Shown here piece after piece: positions 18,731 to 32,300 of a DNA stretch of 64,000 nucleotides. The notes beneath the pieces were generated by a model. That model was not told the DNA's origin. It ran no database searches and saw nothing but the letters and a program-made list of their open reading frames with translations. A program made the translations under genes and the position numbers. Location of the stretch: positions 42,325,817 through 42,389,816 of the forward strand of contig NC_090981.1 in assembly GCF_040807025.1 (NCBI RefSeq), in the 5' to 3' direction. Position 1 is the first letter of the stretch. The number at the start of each line of letters is the position of its first letter. Source of the DNA: Struthio camelus. Taxonomy: Eukaryota > Chordata > Aves > Struthioniformes > Struthionidae.

Positions 18731-20916
18731 AAAGCCTGCACGATGCTCGGACACAGTCCCCAAAGCAGCAAGGTGTTCTCAGGAATACAAAAATTAATAC
18801 TGCTTAACAAATACGTTTTCCTAAATTACATTTACAGTCAACATGGGTATTCAAGTAATGTCTTGTTTCTCCTTCAAAATAACAGAGAAGGAATGATAAC
18901 CTTGTACTCTTCTTTTTTTTTTTTTGGACTATTTAAAATAATGAAGTATTCGATTTAATGTCATCTCTCTTCAGAAGTGGAAAAACAAATCTATAGTCAG
19001 TGTTACGCTGAAGAGTCTTGGACTGGAGATTACCACCAGATTTCAAGAGAGAGGTCATGGTTAAACAGCAAAGCTTTTTCCTCCTTTGCTCAAAGGGTTA
19101 CTTGTTGCAAATCTCAGTCAGCTTCAATCTTTGAGTTAAGAAGCCTAAATTTTAGTCATTCAGAAGACATGTTCTTACATCAGGCAACTCTAGAATATAA
19201 AGCACAGCACCCTGGGTCAGGTGAAGGTAGCATTCTCACCTGCACAGTACCACTACGGCCCAACAGGGAGAAACGTACTACAGAAAGCCTTAGAGCAATG
19301 CAGAACTACAGTGATAAGCATACGTCTGGGAAGGCTTATCAATAGGCAGATAAACTACCAACAAAAGAAATGCTTCCAGACAAAAAAAGACGAATACCAT
19401 TAAGTCTCCTATTCATCTACCTCAATTAATAGCTATCTTGTTGCTGCCACACAGGAACAGATTGCTTTCCCCCCTCTGTTCAATCCTTGCCAGCAGAGTA
19501 GAAATCTCTATTAAATGCTTAGTGTACTCCAGCATATGCAATAGGTAGCACTGGAGGCTGAATAAAGTTGGTACTGTCAAGGATGGAAGAGCCCATATAA
19601 TGTTTGATTTTTTAAGAAAAAATGATCCTACACCTGAAGAACAATTTTGAGAACACGTTATTCATTTTAAATTACAATTTTACAACAGTAATTTGGGAAA
19701 AAGGAAAAAGGAGTTTTACATTAAATGCAGTGCTTGTTTTGCACCTCAAATCCCAGCAAACTTAACATACCCTGCTTGGCTATCAAGGCTTATTCCCTAG
19801 TCTTCCCATTTTCTTCTTGCTATAGCCTTTGTTTAATCAGCTCTCAAGATCCACTTCACTCAAAGCTCCCCCAAATACCAATGAAGGCTCGTTGCACCCA
19901 TTAGAGCAGAATTAAACAACAACAATAGTGTTATATGAAATATGGTACTCCCTGGGTCACATATATTATATGGCACATTATCCAGATTCCTGAAGTCTTC
20001 CGGGGTTGTAGTCCTTCTACTTGTCTCAAAATTAACTATGTTTGTCTAGAAAAAGCCCAGTCTGGCTTAAAAATTCTTTCTGCACACGGAACCCTGCTAT
20101 CAGCAGAAGCTTTAAGCCTGTTTCCAACCATACATCAATATTACAAAATAAAGATTCCACGTCTTAAGCACAAACTAACTAGGCAATAGCCCCGTCAGTA
20201 GTAATTTTCTTTTTTTTTTCCCCCCCCAAAAGATAGAAAACGATAACGGTGAAGCTCTGAAAGAGTAACTATATAAACAAAAAAGCAGTTTGGCATGATA
20301 AGCAAAAAGTTTGAACTATAAGAAGCATCTATAAGATCTTCAGTCAAACACCTAATAAACAATAGAGGTCCCTACATTAAGATAGAATTTTTAAAAAGTG
20401 AAATGAAAACATGAACTGGTTTACAAATACTCATATAACTTAATTCTATAATCCTCAGGTTAGTTTGTGGGCCAAAAACAAGTCTAGCATTCTGTTTTCA
20501 TCATGTTCAAGTGATAAATTAACATCAAGTGTTTAGACATAACACCTAGTTCCAGAAATAGGCAACAATCTGCCTATAGTACAGCTCTCACCTCATAAGG
20601 CTCAAGACACTTTACAGACAAGTTTAGCTTATGCTAAGAACTCTGCATGGCTGAGTTGCAAAGAAAGGGCACACCTGCATATCCAAAAAGATGAAAATTC
20701 AGATCATCTCCAAAAGGTAGTTGTATTGCCCATCTGAAGCAGAGTATGTTTTCCCATTATGAAATATCACATAATACATTGCATTTTAACAGGTCACAAC
20801 TGAACAAATTAAGTTTCTACACAGCCTGTATTCCTGCTGGATTATTTATCAATACGTGTAAGTATTAAACGATACGAGTTGATTTAATTAACCCCTCAAG
20901 TCGATATACCTTGTGA

Positions 20917-20927
20917 CCACTAGAGGG
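20917..20927 (+). promoter_or_regulatory. Candidate CTCF-like core motif
   Basis: The sequence ccactagaggg fits the CTCF core, but the right flank (aaatag) does not continue the consensus. It is in CERT1 intron 3, about 2.2 kb from the better candidate and in the same orientation. It could be chance. Confidence 0.3.
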
Positions 20928-23900
20928 AAATAGCGAAAAGGAAAACAGGCACGTCCAAAGGTTACTATTGGTCAAAGCCCAAAAGTAACCTTTATCCTGT
21001 TTCTGCTCCAGTCTCCCGGCACACAAACCTTTCCTTGGCAGACAATTAAGAACAGAGCCGTTTTACCTTTAGCCTTTATAATTACATTTGAAACACTGCT
21101 AAATGAGTATAAAGTTTTCTGTGCTGTATGCAAGAAGTAACAATAACAGCTATCACTGAATGACAATGAATTAGAAGTGGCACACACCATTTTAACAGCA
21201 ATTAATGAAATTATTCTGAAGTTATGCCTCTGAATTACGCAGGTCAAAACAGTGAACTAACAGCATATTAAATTCCCAGTTAAGATTGTCCAAAGTCATT
21301 AGCACCAAATTAAGCACAGACAAGTGTTTAGGCATAGGTTTCTTAAAACTTCATTTAACATTTTTAAATAGTTAGGCTAATGTAGTTTAACTTGTTAAAG
21401 AAAGCAAGCTTTATCTATTTATGACCTACAGAAACTAAACATTTCTATCTCAAGTACCCAAGTCCAAGTAGAAGTCTTTTCCTCAGCCATTAGCCTGCAG
21501 CTGTCAAACAGAGCTCATTGTGAAAATAAGTTTTATATACTAGCCAGATTAGCTAGTAGAGAGTATTCATTACATAGGTTCTCACACTAGTTTTCCTTGT
21601 AGGCATATACACACTGAGAAGCATCAAGTTCTGGTTAAACCCTTTCAAAACCACAAAAAGTCATGCAAGAGCGGTACAGAGTTATTTAACTTGAAATATA
21701 ACTCAGTTCCCCCATTGCAGTAATTTTAAGCAAGCTTATTTAGATAGTTATTTATACAGCTGTTTCATGCAATGCAACTTCCTGAAATCTAGTCTTCGAT
21801 AATTACAAATGTTATCTTACATTACATACATAGTATCAGTAATATACCAGTAAAAATAAAGCTCAGCTTCATCAGCCAGTACAAAAAAAAAAACAAAAAA
21901 AACCACCATACGCTGCCATTACTCATTCATCAACAAGAAACAGGCTGCTTTTATTTGCTGAAAGCTAATACCCTCTGTGCAAGACAATAGGAAAAACAAC
22001 TTCAAGCACAGCACAGGTCTCTACAATGCACTGACCTACCCTGCCCTTGAAGTTTCAAACCTGGGAACTAGGAAAACGCAGCCACAAGAGGCTGCTTCCA
22101 GTACACCGCAGCAAAGCAAACCGGAGGAGTCAGGTTCTAAAACACTCAGGGCTTTCAAGATAAACATTACCTCCTGCACTGGATTGCAATACTGGTGGCT
22201 GAAGCATCATTAAGTTGTGCATTAAGCTGTGTGTCACTTTTTTTGTTATTACTGCTTTCCAGAGGGGTAAAATGCTTTGAATCACACGAGAAATGAAGCC
22301 AGTGCAGTGCTGGGTACCAAAAATTCTCCCCACAACAGGCTACATAGCATACTACCAATAAAACAAGTAGTTTAGTAGATTTCTGTAACTCAGTCTTCTC
22401 TTAACAGCCAAACTGTCTTATTTCATTGCAGCAGCACTGTGTTCGGTATATACCATATAAGCACTTCTGGCAGGAACGTTTGTGCCTTAGCTGCACACTG
22501 TGCTGTTAGAAGGCTAAACTACCACTGAGACATACTGGCAATGAAAGAAAGCTTGCTTTCTTTAACAAGTCTTCAGAATAAAGTATGTTATAGGTTCCCA
22601 TACTCTCTACACAGTGATAAAATCCAATCCCACTGCTAATTCCCATAAAGTGCTCTATTCCTGCAGAATTCATCATGAGAAAATCATCCCAGGTGTTAAG
22701 AGTTGAGTAACTGCTCCAAGCACCGATGCCATCGTCAGCAGACACTGCACTGAGGGGTAACTCCGCAGGTGAATGGCTATAGTCTGGCGGCTATCTCCTT
22801 TGCGCTGCAATACATTAAAAGGAGGCTTCCTGCCATTGCTGAGTGAGCAGGAGAAGCCAGCCTGCTGGCAATCAAGCAAGGTGTTCCCTGCCCATTCTGA
22901 ACATCAGTGACAACACGCAGACTCTGCTGTCAAACCTTTACGTTCAGACAGGTCTGCATACAGCCTAGCTCATGCACGATAAAGCGTCTGCAGAAACAGA
23001 AAACTGAACCTATGGCTTTTTCATGCAAAAGCTACCCCTCAGTCCAGGATAATAAAATAAAATTTGCAGACTGTCCATGCACCATTGGGATCTATGAAGA
23101 TAAGCCCTCTCTTCAAGCATTTTGCGTACTGATGCACTACACAGATAAATGTGGCTGCTAATAAGCCACCTTTCCAGCCAGTTGAGCTTTGCTTCTAAAC
23201 ACAGCCTCAGGTCACACATTGCAGACTTCCTCTTCATGTGACCAAGCCCAAATCCATAATGGAGCATGGGTTTTACCCTAGGTGCACAGGGAAATACCTG
23301 TCCACTCACAGGAATCCTCCAGTAAAAGAGGCAGCCAAGAGCCAAGCAAATTGCCTTGGTGGCTACGGACAACTCTGGCATTGCTGGCAGGGCACTTCAT
23401 CTATGTTGCTAAAGAAATGAGTCTAGCAACCACAAAGGCTTCTTTCGAACAATTAAAGCCAAAATCAGTAAGTCTCTGAAGACCAATTAGATGCACTCAA
23501 ATACATTCCCAAATCCTATCTGTTGTTTGATTGCACTACGAGAAGCGTAATTTAATCAGCTGTTACTGTTTATCTTTACACTTTCCTTTTTTACATTTCA
23601 AAATGGTAGGCTTACCTAACCGTTAGATTTCTCATCCAACCTACTAATGTCACACCACAATGCATGGAATAGATAGCGTACTTCCAGCTCTCCCCAGTTT
23701 AGCGTATCTGGGGACATGTTTAAATAAGAATGGGAATAAGAAGCTGCACTTTAGAACAGTGCGAGAATAAAGCAGAACTCCAAGGAGACTGAATTAAATC
23801 ACATCCTTTATTTTACAAAGTATGAAAATTTGCAACTTCAAGGCAATAAAATCTCACTATTAAAAAAAGGATCGTTTCAAGACAGGAATGGGGAGTCCTC

Positions 23901-23980
23901 CTGATGTGAAATAGAAAATACTGACACAAACAAGGAAGCAGGATTTAACTGTTATTAAAAAAAAATGTAGTTTTACTGTA

Positions 23981-24090
23981 CAATCATAGACTAACTCAGG
24001 CTGCAAGGGGCCTCTAGTCCAACCTCCTGCTCAAGTATGTCCAGTTAGACATCAGTGTACTTGTTCCAGGTCTCCACCTCATGAGAAGGT
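23981..24090 (-). mobile_element. CR1 LINE fragment, antisense 3' end
   Basis: The segment aatcatagactaactcaggc, then ggggcctctagtccaacctc and ctgctcaagtatgtccag, is the reverse complement of the CR1 3' end, with degenerate octamers at its left. It is about 110 bases and diverged. The right boundary is uncertain. Confidence 0.75.
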
Positions 24091-25101
24091 ATTCTTCAGA
24101 GAATAATAATTTACTTTTAAAATGAAAATGTTTATTCTGAAATGTAACTGGACACAGGCATAAAAACTACATTGCTCAGTGAAACAGCCTGCATTGTTCA
24201 TAAGTAATCAAGTGTGTTCAGCTGGAATTGACTGAAAACTTTAGTTGAGGTTTAAACAGTTTCAACTGTACTTATTAATAAAGCTGCAACTTAGAGCAGC
24301 TGTTAGAACATGGAACCAAGAACAGCGAAATGGTGCCAAGAGAGACAAAGAACTATTTTTTTCTTTCCTGAAAGGGAAGTCTCAACAGTTTGGCAATGAC
24401 AGCATTTAGGCTTACTGCAGCATATGCTTATGTAGTAAACTAAAACTGCTGATTCACTAGCTGTCCCCAAAGTCTTCTTTCAGGAAATACACAATGACTA
24501 GCAATGAAGGGTGCTTAGCAAATTTAGTAACAGATGACAAGCAACACTGCATGTATTAAGGGCACCTGCTGATAGCAATGCTACAGTAATAGAACGTGTG
24601 TGACATGCAAGTTCAGTTTTTCTTCTTGAAAGAGCATGTTTAATTCAACTTTGAGTAATTAGTCTTTTAAAGAAACTTATAGTTAAGCCATACATCTAAT
24701 AATCTCCTGAAGGAGCAGCTTCTCTACAAGTATCAGCACCATAACATACATTAGGTCAAGTGATACTTAGCTTAGCAGCCCTTCCTATACTTGCTTACTT
24801 AAACCAGCAACTTTGAAGTCATACAGAAATACCCACTTCTTCCAGATTACTATGGGAAAACAGACACAGACACCTCTCATTTGATCTCTTCTCTCTCCTC
24901 AAAACCCAGCATACCAATGCCCACCTTCATACCAATCAATATAGCTAACACTTGAACAATAGGAGTTTAATATTAAACCTCTCTTCTTCCTCCTCTCCCA
25001 TTTAAAATACATCTGTTCAACATACCAGAACCTGGATTCATCTGCAATGAGTTCATTCACCTACATGACACTAAATGGAGAGCCAATTCCTATTTCAGAG
25101 C

Positions 25102-25266
25102 TTTTTTTTTTTTTTTTTTAAACAGAGACAAAAAGAAACATTCTGCTTATTCTTCTACTGCATAACTTGTATTAAAAGCATCACCTTAAAAGCTTCCAAT
25201 TTGGGCAATACAGAATTTAAACAAGCAGAAGATCTCAACTCCTGCTTTTTTTTTTTTTTTTTTTTT
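25102..25266. repeat. Paired poly-T runs (T18 and T21)
   Basis: Uninterrupted T runs occur at 25102-25119 and 25246-25266, separated by about 126 bases of ordinary sequence. They could be old poly-A tails of retroposed DNA in antisense orientation, but no retrogene or SINE body was recognised next to either. Confidence 0.6.
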
Positions 25267-26929
25267 AAAAGGAATTCCTCTTTTCAAAGTCTCCCTCAGC
25301 TTTTTAGAGTCACATTAGCTCCTGCAGCTATTTATCCCTTATTTGCTTTTTGGGGAGGTGTGGGGGGGAGGCGACAACAACCAAAAAAGCCACAGAGGCC
25401 TTGGCACAGAGTTACCTCTGTTGAATGTTACTGAACACATACCACTGCTACTTGTGTACCCCACCCATGTGGCTGAGCAGCATCTACTCCCTATGGCTAG
25501 GGTGTAACTCTGGTCTATTGGTATCAACTCAGCAATGAGTTCTGCTTTAGTGAAAGTTTTTCTATTACACTTGCTACACAGTACCGTGGATTGATGAGTA
25601 ATAATTCCGAGTAAACAGAATGCAGGTCTATTTGACAAGTGTCAACTTTTAGCAGTTTAACCACTCACTACTATCACGCTGCAGCTCTGCGCTTCCTTTT
25701 TGTCGTACCAAGAGCAGCGCTGACACTAATTTGAGCAGGCAATTGCCCCTAAAGTCAAGCTTGACACAGGTCTCTTTCAAAGATTAATATTGTTTTTTGG
25801 GGTGACAATGCAAAAAAGTACTGCCATCTGCCAGGGACAACTTAAGTCTTTAAAATATTGTGTATCTTTCTGCCAGTTATAAGCACTGACATTCCCCTCA
25901 TTACAATGCAGAATAGAGGATACACTTCAAAATTATCTACCACAATTTTCACAAAGTGAATCCATAATACCCTCGAGTTTACTGTTAGAATCCCACTTGT
26001 TTACAGCAAGGGTACGGGTTATTTACGACGTGGCCAGCTGCACATTTAGTGCAATCACTCATCATTAAGACTCATCATTGGGAAGAGCGCTAAGATTATT
26101 TTAGAGGCGTCCATCACTTTTCCTTAAATAGCATTACAATGCTGTCATCAAAAATATTGACCGACAGACTCCTAACAGCTTAGCAGTTCTGTCACAGCTT
26201 TTCATGCTATGTGATCTTGAGTTAGTACTTTTCAAACACTATCTTTCACCTGCTATTGCATCCATGAGGGAAAGCTTTGCTAATTTGTATTTTGGCCTAT
26301 AGTTTTCAGACATTATTCTTTAAACAGTCTTCCAGACGTTTCAGAACAACTTGCTTAACCCACATGGCTATAAAGTGATCAAAACATTATTTTAATCTTT
26401 AAATAGTCAATTCATATTTAGCTAATTTACATGAAAGAGAAGCAAAGCATCTCAAACTAAGTTAACTACTGCTTGGGGGCAGGGCTTTGAGAGAAGGGTA
26501 AATTCAAGACTTCTGTTGAGGTTACAGAGACTACCTGTTAACACTCAGACAAGATGGAGGAGGGAGCTTGTTCTAAGTAGGAACATATTGCAGACTGGTC
26601 ACAGCTTTAATGGATACAAACATTTAAGATAATCTTAAATTCACATATGCATACAGCTTCAGAATCAGATAAGCAGCTCCCATCAGAACAACATGCAAAC
26701 TCAGCCTTTAATCAAGATACTACTAAATGATCTAGTCTCTCATCAGCCAGCCAGTTTCTATTCCGACCATTCTTTAGAAAGTACTAGATTAAAAAATGCA
26801 ATCCCGTAAGAAACTAAGCCATATCCAAGCAGCACAAAGAATTATTTCTGGAAAGAAACCAAAGTCCAAGATAAGACTTGGAAAGACTGCAAGTGATGGA
26901 AGAGTATTTGGGGGGGGGGGGGGGAAAAC

Positions 26930-27490
26930 AAACAGTAAACCTCATCTAAACTGGAGGAAAATGAAGTTCAAAGTTCTACATAGTTACAGGAAAAAGTATA
27001 CTGCACAAATACTGGATAGGTAACAATTTGCCAAGTAGCAGTTTGTTCTAGAGAGAAATCAGATTTAGTGGTTCACAAGCTGAACAAATGAAAAAACACC
27101 CCCATGATGTTGCAAAACCAGATAGTCTGCAAGACCCGTAAAATAATCTCGCATTCGGTTCAACACTTAAGAAACTCAGTAGGAATACCAAGTCCAATTT
27201 TGGGTGCTGTACATCACAGAGATAACTGAGTTCAGAGGAGAGCAACACAAATTATCAGACAGTTATAAAACATGTAGATGAGAAAGACTGAGGAAAACAG
27301 AGCTGTTTAGACTAACAGATAAAAAGAGAAATTTTAAGTGTTGCAAAGACGAAGGAAATAATCTGTTCTTCATATTAACTGCGAATATTACTAGTCTATA
27401 AAAGAACTCAGATTAGATGAGGATAGTGAAGAAGAAATCGTTAACAGCAGAAACAGCCTGAAGTGATTTCACAAGCTGTCACTGTTAGAA
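26930..27490 (+). mobile_element. Old CR1 LINE fragment, plus orientation
   Basis: CR1 landmarks appear in the right order but worn: gaagttcaaagttctacata, agtggttcacaagctgaaca, ccaattttgggtgctgtaca, gttcagaggagagcaacaca and gaaaacagagctgtttagac. This is the part upstream of the 3' end seen in the 5432 copy. The divergence suggests an ancient insertion. A G15 run (26910-26924) sits at its left edge. Confidence 0.7.
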
Positions 27491-29297
27491 TGCTTAACAC
27501 TTTATGAACTTCTAAACAAACCCATCATCTAATAACAGTAATATTAGCTCACATGATATTAAGGGATTAGGATGAACTTTATGACTCTAAAGAACATCCC
27601 TTCTAGCTTCTTTCTCCTCTAACACCAAATGCCAGTAAAAGCCAGTCAGACGCCACTGAAGATCAAAAAGGGGAAGCCAGGATTCACAGGTTAAAGGGCT
27701 GGTAAACCTCAGCAGAAGACAGATAAGCTGCTTCGATCAGAGACAGCAACATTATTCTCTTGCATATTTCCCACTTTAGTCTGAAAAAGATTCAAGCCAA
27801 AATCCAAAACGTGTAATCTTATTACTGCAGAGTTCAGGCAGACTATGCCTTAACTTAAAAACATGTTACACAAGTAACCACACCAAGAATTAATTTGTAA
27901 ACCTGGATATTTTAACATACAAAGCAAAAACTGTATTCTATTAGTGCTGAAAACACCATGATCTCCATAATTTAGCTGGCTGTCCCTTCTACACCAACAC
28001 TTACCTTCTTGCAGGTCTTTCAAAAGCACAGTCATTTTAAGGCCTCTTTAAAAATTAGCCTTTTCATGTTTGCATGCAAGATCCAGTTCACTCTAGTACC
28101 TTGTGTACTGTGTGCATATGAGCTACATTCATACTAGTTGGTAACACTCTTACAGCAGAGACTAATACATCCCAAATTGTCAGAATCAGAAAGGAAAATT
28201 TTGAACTTTATTTGCTCATGTCCAGCAGAACACGAGGCAAGATAACATTGCAACCTGAATTTAATAAGGAATGGTAGCTGACGCCAGAACTACTTAACAA
28301 GAAGCTGGTTCCAACACTCTTAGGCCACTGATGCTTGAATAGAAGATTAAAAAAAAAAAAAAAAAGAGTCCTGGTCACCACACTCCTACAGTCCTCACTA
28401 TGAATCTGTGAAACAAAAGAAAGGTTAAACAATATTTAACTACTCCCATACCCTCCCATACTTTCCTGTCTCTGCGCTGCTGCTTCCTCCTAGGCCAGTG
28501 GTATCTGCTAAAAGTTATGGAGAAGTAGGGACAGAGGGACTGGTGTTAAGACATGATGCCAAATAAAATTAACAGATTAAGAAGCCACATTTTTCTCTTC
28601 TTTAGACCTCAACCACTGCTGCTGTAGAAGCAATTCATTTATAATTACACATTGGAACACCTAAACCCCAGGAGAGGAACTGGAAGGAGAAATAATTGTA
28701 AATATCAATAGAAACGACAGAGCTTCAAGAGTGCTGAAACAGACACTTCCCCGCTCCCCAAAATAGGACATGTCTGAAATTATACTAGTGGAAAGCTTAT
28801 CTTAAAATAATAAATCAATTGAATTGCATTTATATTAGCATTCATGGATCAACATTGGGATAACAGACACTGCTTGCTACAGATTGCTTTTGACAGTGCC
28901 TGTCAGCAGCATAGTAGATAGTGTTACCAAAAAGTTACTATATATTCGTATAAAAGAACTATAGCATGAATGACTTCTGAAGGCCATTTGCACAGTATTT
29001 TGTCATGCATATACAGGCAATCCTATATAAACACCCATCTGAACTATGTATTTTAGAAGCTCCACAAAAGCTGCCAGAGAAATTGCAAAACAGTATTTAA
29101 TGCATAAAACTATTAATTGGTAGCCGAAATGTAAACTTGTTTAATTTCTATTAAAAAGAAGCTTATCAGGTCAGTATTCTGGATCAAAATACTTCTATAG
29201 TGTTTCTACTCTGCATATACTTTCCTACTTATCCTGATGTTAATTATCTCACTAATGTTACTTTAAAGATTTGCAGTCCATCCTCCCCACGTGTTAG

Positions 29298-29324
29298 TTT
29301 CTGACCAGATTATCTGGTCAGAAA
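29298..29324. repeat. Perfect 12-bp inverted repeat with 3-nt loop
   Basis: The left arm tttctgaccaga (29298-29309), the loop tta and the right arm tctggtcagaaa (29313-29324) are exact reverse complements. Pairing stops immediately outside. The arms are too short for a typical microRNA precursor. No function can be assigned. Confidence 0.85.
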
Positions 29325-32300
29325 GTTTATGCTATAGTAGTAAATAGTACTAGTGCAGTGGTACTTCCAGAAACTTATTTCAACTAGCAATTTTTCAATA
29401 GTTTATTAGCTCAGCAAAATAAAAATTATTTCATAGATCAGTATTTATTTATACACCATATTCAAAAGCTTGACTTAAACACTGTTAACATGAAATTTCC
29501 TGAGCAGATTGCTTCTAGACTGAAGGCATAGCTGGATGCACTCAGGTCTCAATCTGAATAGGAAATGCTATGAATTACCGAACAAGGCACTTTAACTACA
29601 TATACTTTACGTTCAAAGGGCAAAAAACACAATTAAGATTGGGCGGTTCTTATCAAATTGGAAATGAAACTTAAAGATTTTCTCTGAGCTTGAAAAAAGA
29701 TAAATTGTTCTGGCGCAATCTCTTTTCCTTCGGTTCATAGGGGGAACACCACAAGGGCAGGAGGCCAAGATTAATTTTAAGAAATACTTTAGTACTGTAC
29801 CTGATGTCCTCCTACTGCTTACCCAGAAGCTGATTTGTATTATCAATAAGATTTAAGCAATCTAACATTAGTTTGACCTTTTGGAATTGCAACAGTTACA
29901 GTGGTTTGAGCGGGCTCCTTTAATAATACCTTGTGGGCTTTTTATTATATTCAAGATATTTCCCATTCGCACAGATAGCCCTGTGGTGCTCTGTTTTTAG
30001 CCATTTGGGAGTTTTGCTTTTTTAGTGTTGCACTCACGTCAGATTGTATTAGAAGTCCACCTCTACCCCTCACACTTTCATCAAATATCTACCTACTACC
30101 TTTGCTGCTTCAACATAACAATTACTGAGAGCAGTAATTTTTTTTTAGAGCATAACAGCACGTTCAAGAACTCCTTCCAAAAAGTACACGGACAAGACAA
30201 AACAAAATGCAGATGACATTAAGAGTGAAGTTAATGACTTAGTACTTCGTATATAAGCTCTCATCTTTTCTAGGTGATGTGGAAAATAAGAACTATGTTT
30301 AGTGGTTAACAAACATTTAACATGAAAATAATTTCAAATTGGCAATGCTCTTTTCACAACAATATTCTACAGTGCCCTTATAAACCGCAATCAAAATTGG
30401 GCTTTTAAAGGCTTGCTCTGCAACTAGGTTCTGTCAGTCGTCATCTGAGGTCAAAGGGGAACTAAAGAACTGGACAAAGGTTCAGAACATGATCAAAAAT
30501 TGAGAGCTTCTAAGCAGGCAAGATGTTTGCATATTAGTTTATGCCATATCCCAAACTTTCACTACTACAGCTAACAGCACGAAGAATAAACTGTACGGGA
30601 GAAAGATTTCATCTGTCCAGCTGTCTCAATGAAACAGAAGTCACCTTTATAAATACAACAAAAAAGAATCATGAAAAACTGAAAAATGGATCAGTGATTT
30701 TTGTTCAAGAACCAGAGAAGATGTTTCTATGACAGAAAGAGTATTTTTTACGGCATGAATCACTCATTCAGAATTTCTTTGTACCTTCAATGACAGTTTC
30801 TGCCTTAAAATCTTAACAGGACTGCATCCGATTTTGTAAATGTTTCAAGCAAAACCACTAAGTGAAACTATGCACTAGGATCCACACATAGAAAAGAAAC
30901 ATTTCAAAACTAACATCCTAATTTTAGCTTACTAGTTTGAAAATGTACCAGTGTTTAATAAAGGAAGTGAATCAAACGTTTTAGTACTTAAGCATAAATT
31001 TGACCCCATTAGCCCGCCAAAGCCAATTTTTTGATTCTTCATTGTCTTAACTAGATCTGTACCTATACAGCTAAAACAATATCAAATACAGTAGAGAAAA
31101 AACTTGGGATGTAAAGATGTTACAAGAAATCTTTTCTCAACGTACTCAGTTTTGATGCTAAACCAATGAAGATTTCAGTGTTCAAAAAAACTTAAGTTCA
31201 CCTGCCCAACAAAATAATTGTTTTTTGTTGTTTTTTTAACCTAGACAGCTCTCAAACTGACCTGCAATTCAGTCCCCTCATTTACATCTCAGGGAAGTAA
31301 TCTAAGTTAGTAAGTAAATGTACCTACTCTAACAAAACAGAGGGAAAAGAATGAATTTCAAATAAAATAGAAGTAGAAACTTTAGGTAAGTGTAGTATGT
31401 GAAGAAAATGCATTCAGCTTACATGAAAAAGTAAAAAAACTCATGTTTATTCACAGCATGTAGAACGCCATGCTCTTTACTTGTTAGAAGTTACATGCTG
31501 CAAAAGTCCATGCTTTCTAGAAATCAACCCAGACATTTTCCCTTTCTCACCAAAAAGAACTACGTTTAAGTCAATTACTCTAAATTTACCTTAGAGATTC
31601 CACACTGCATTTTCTAAACCCTGCAGAAATTTGGAGTCAGTCCTTGAATTTTTATTTAAGAGGACAGCAACTTTCCAAGAGCGTCAATACCTTGCGCTCA
31701 CACACCATCAATACTTTTACACTGGAGAAATAAGGGAGCCAATTCCACTGTTGAGTCCTTTACTCTAGCTATTAGATCCATCTAAGGAAAGGTCATTACC
31801 CATCTTACATCTGACTACCTCTTACGGTAGCTTCCTAACGATGCATACTCTCACAACCAGATTATTTGGCAGATGAATATCTGCTCAGTAAGTCTAATGA
31901 AACTTTTAAATAGAAGAAAGGACTCCTGGTTACGCATAAAATATTCCTTCATTTGGTTAACTGAGGGTCTTACCGCTGTCCTCAGAGTCTTCCTCCCTCC
32001 AGTTTGGGGAGATTAAGAAATACTGTAGAAGCTGTAAGGTGTACCTGAAATATTTTATCTGGTAAATACTCAGGATCCTCTATACAGGGAAAGGCTAAAG
32101 CAATCCTAAAAGACAAAGAGCAGCAAATTCTAACACAATTTTAATGCTTGAACATTAGATGCTTTACATTTCTCAGCTACCAGCTACTCATTAGTATTGC
32201 TAAGCAGTAAGTTTTTCTAAGTCCACTCATACTCAAATTTGATACAAAGTTCATTTTAAATCAGTGTTTTCTCTGTTCTGAACACAATGAAACATAGTTG

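Noticed and set aside
29298..29324. Hairpin as a microRNA precursor
   Set aside because: Arms of only 12 bases with no pairing beyond them are far shorter than a microRNA stem.
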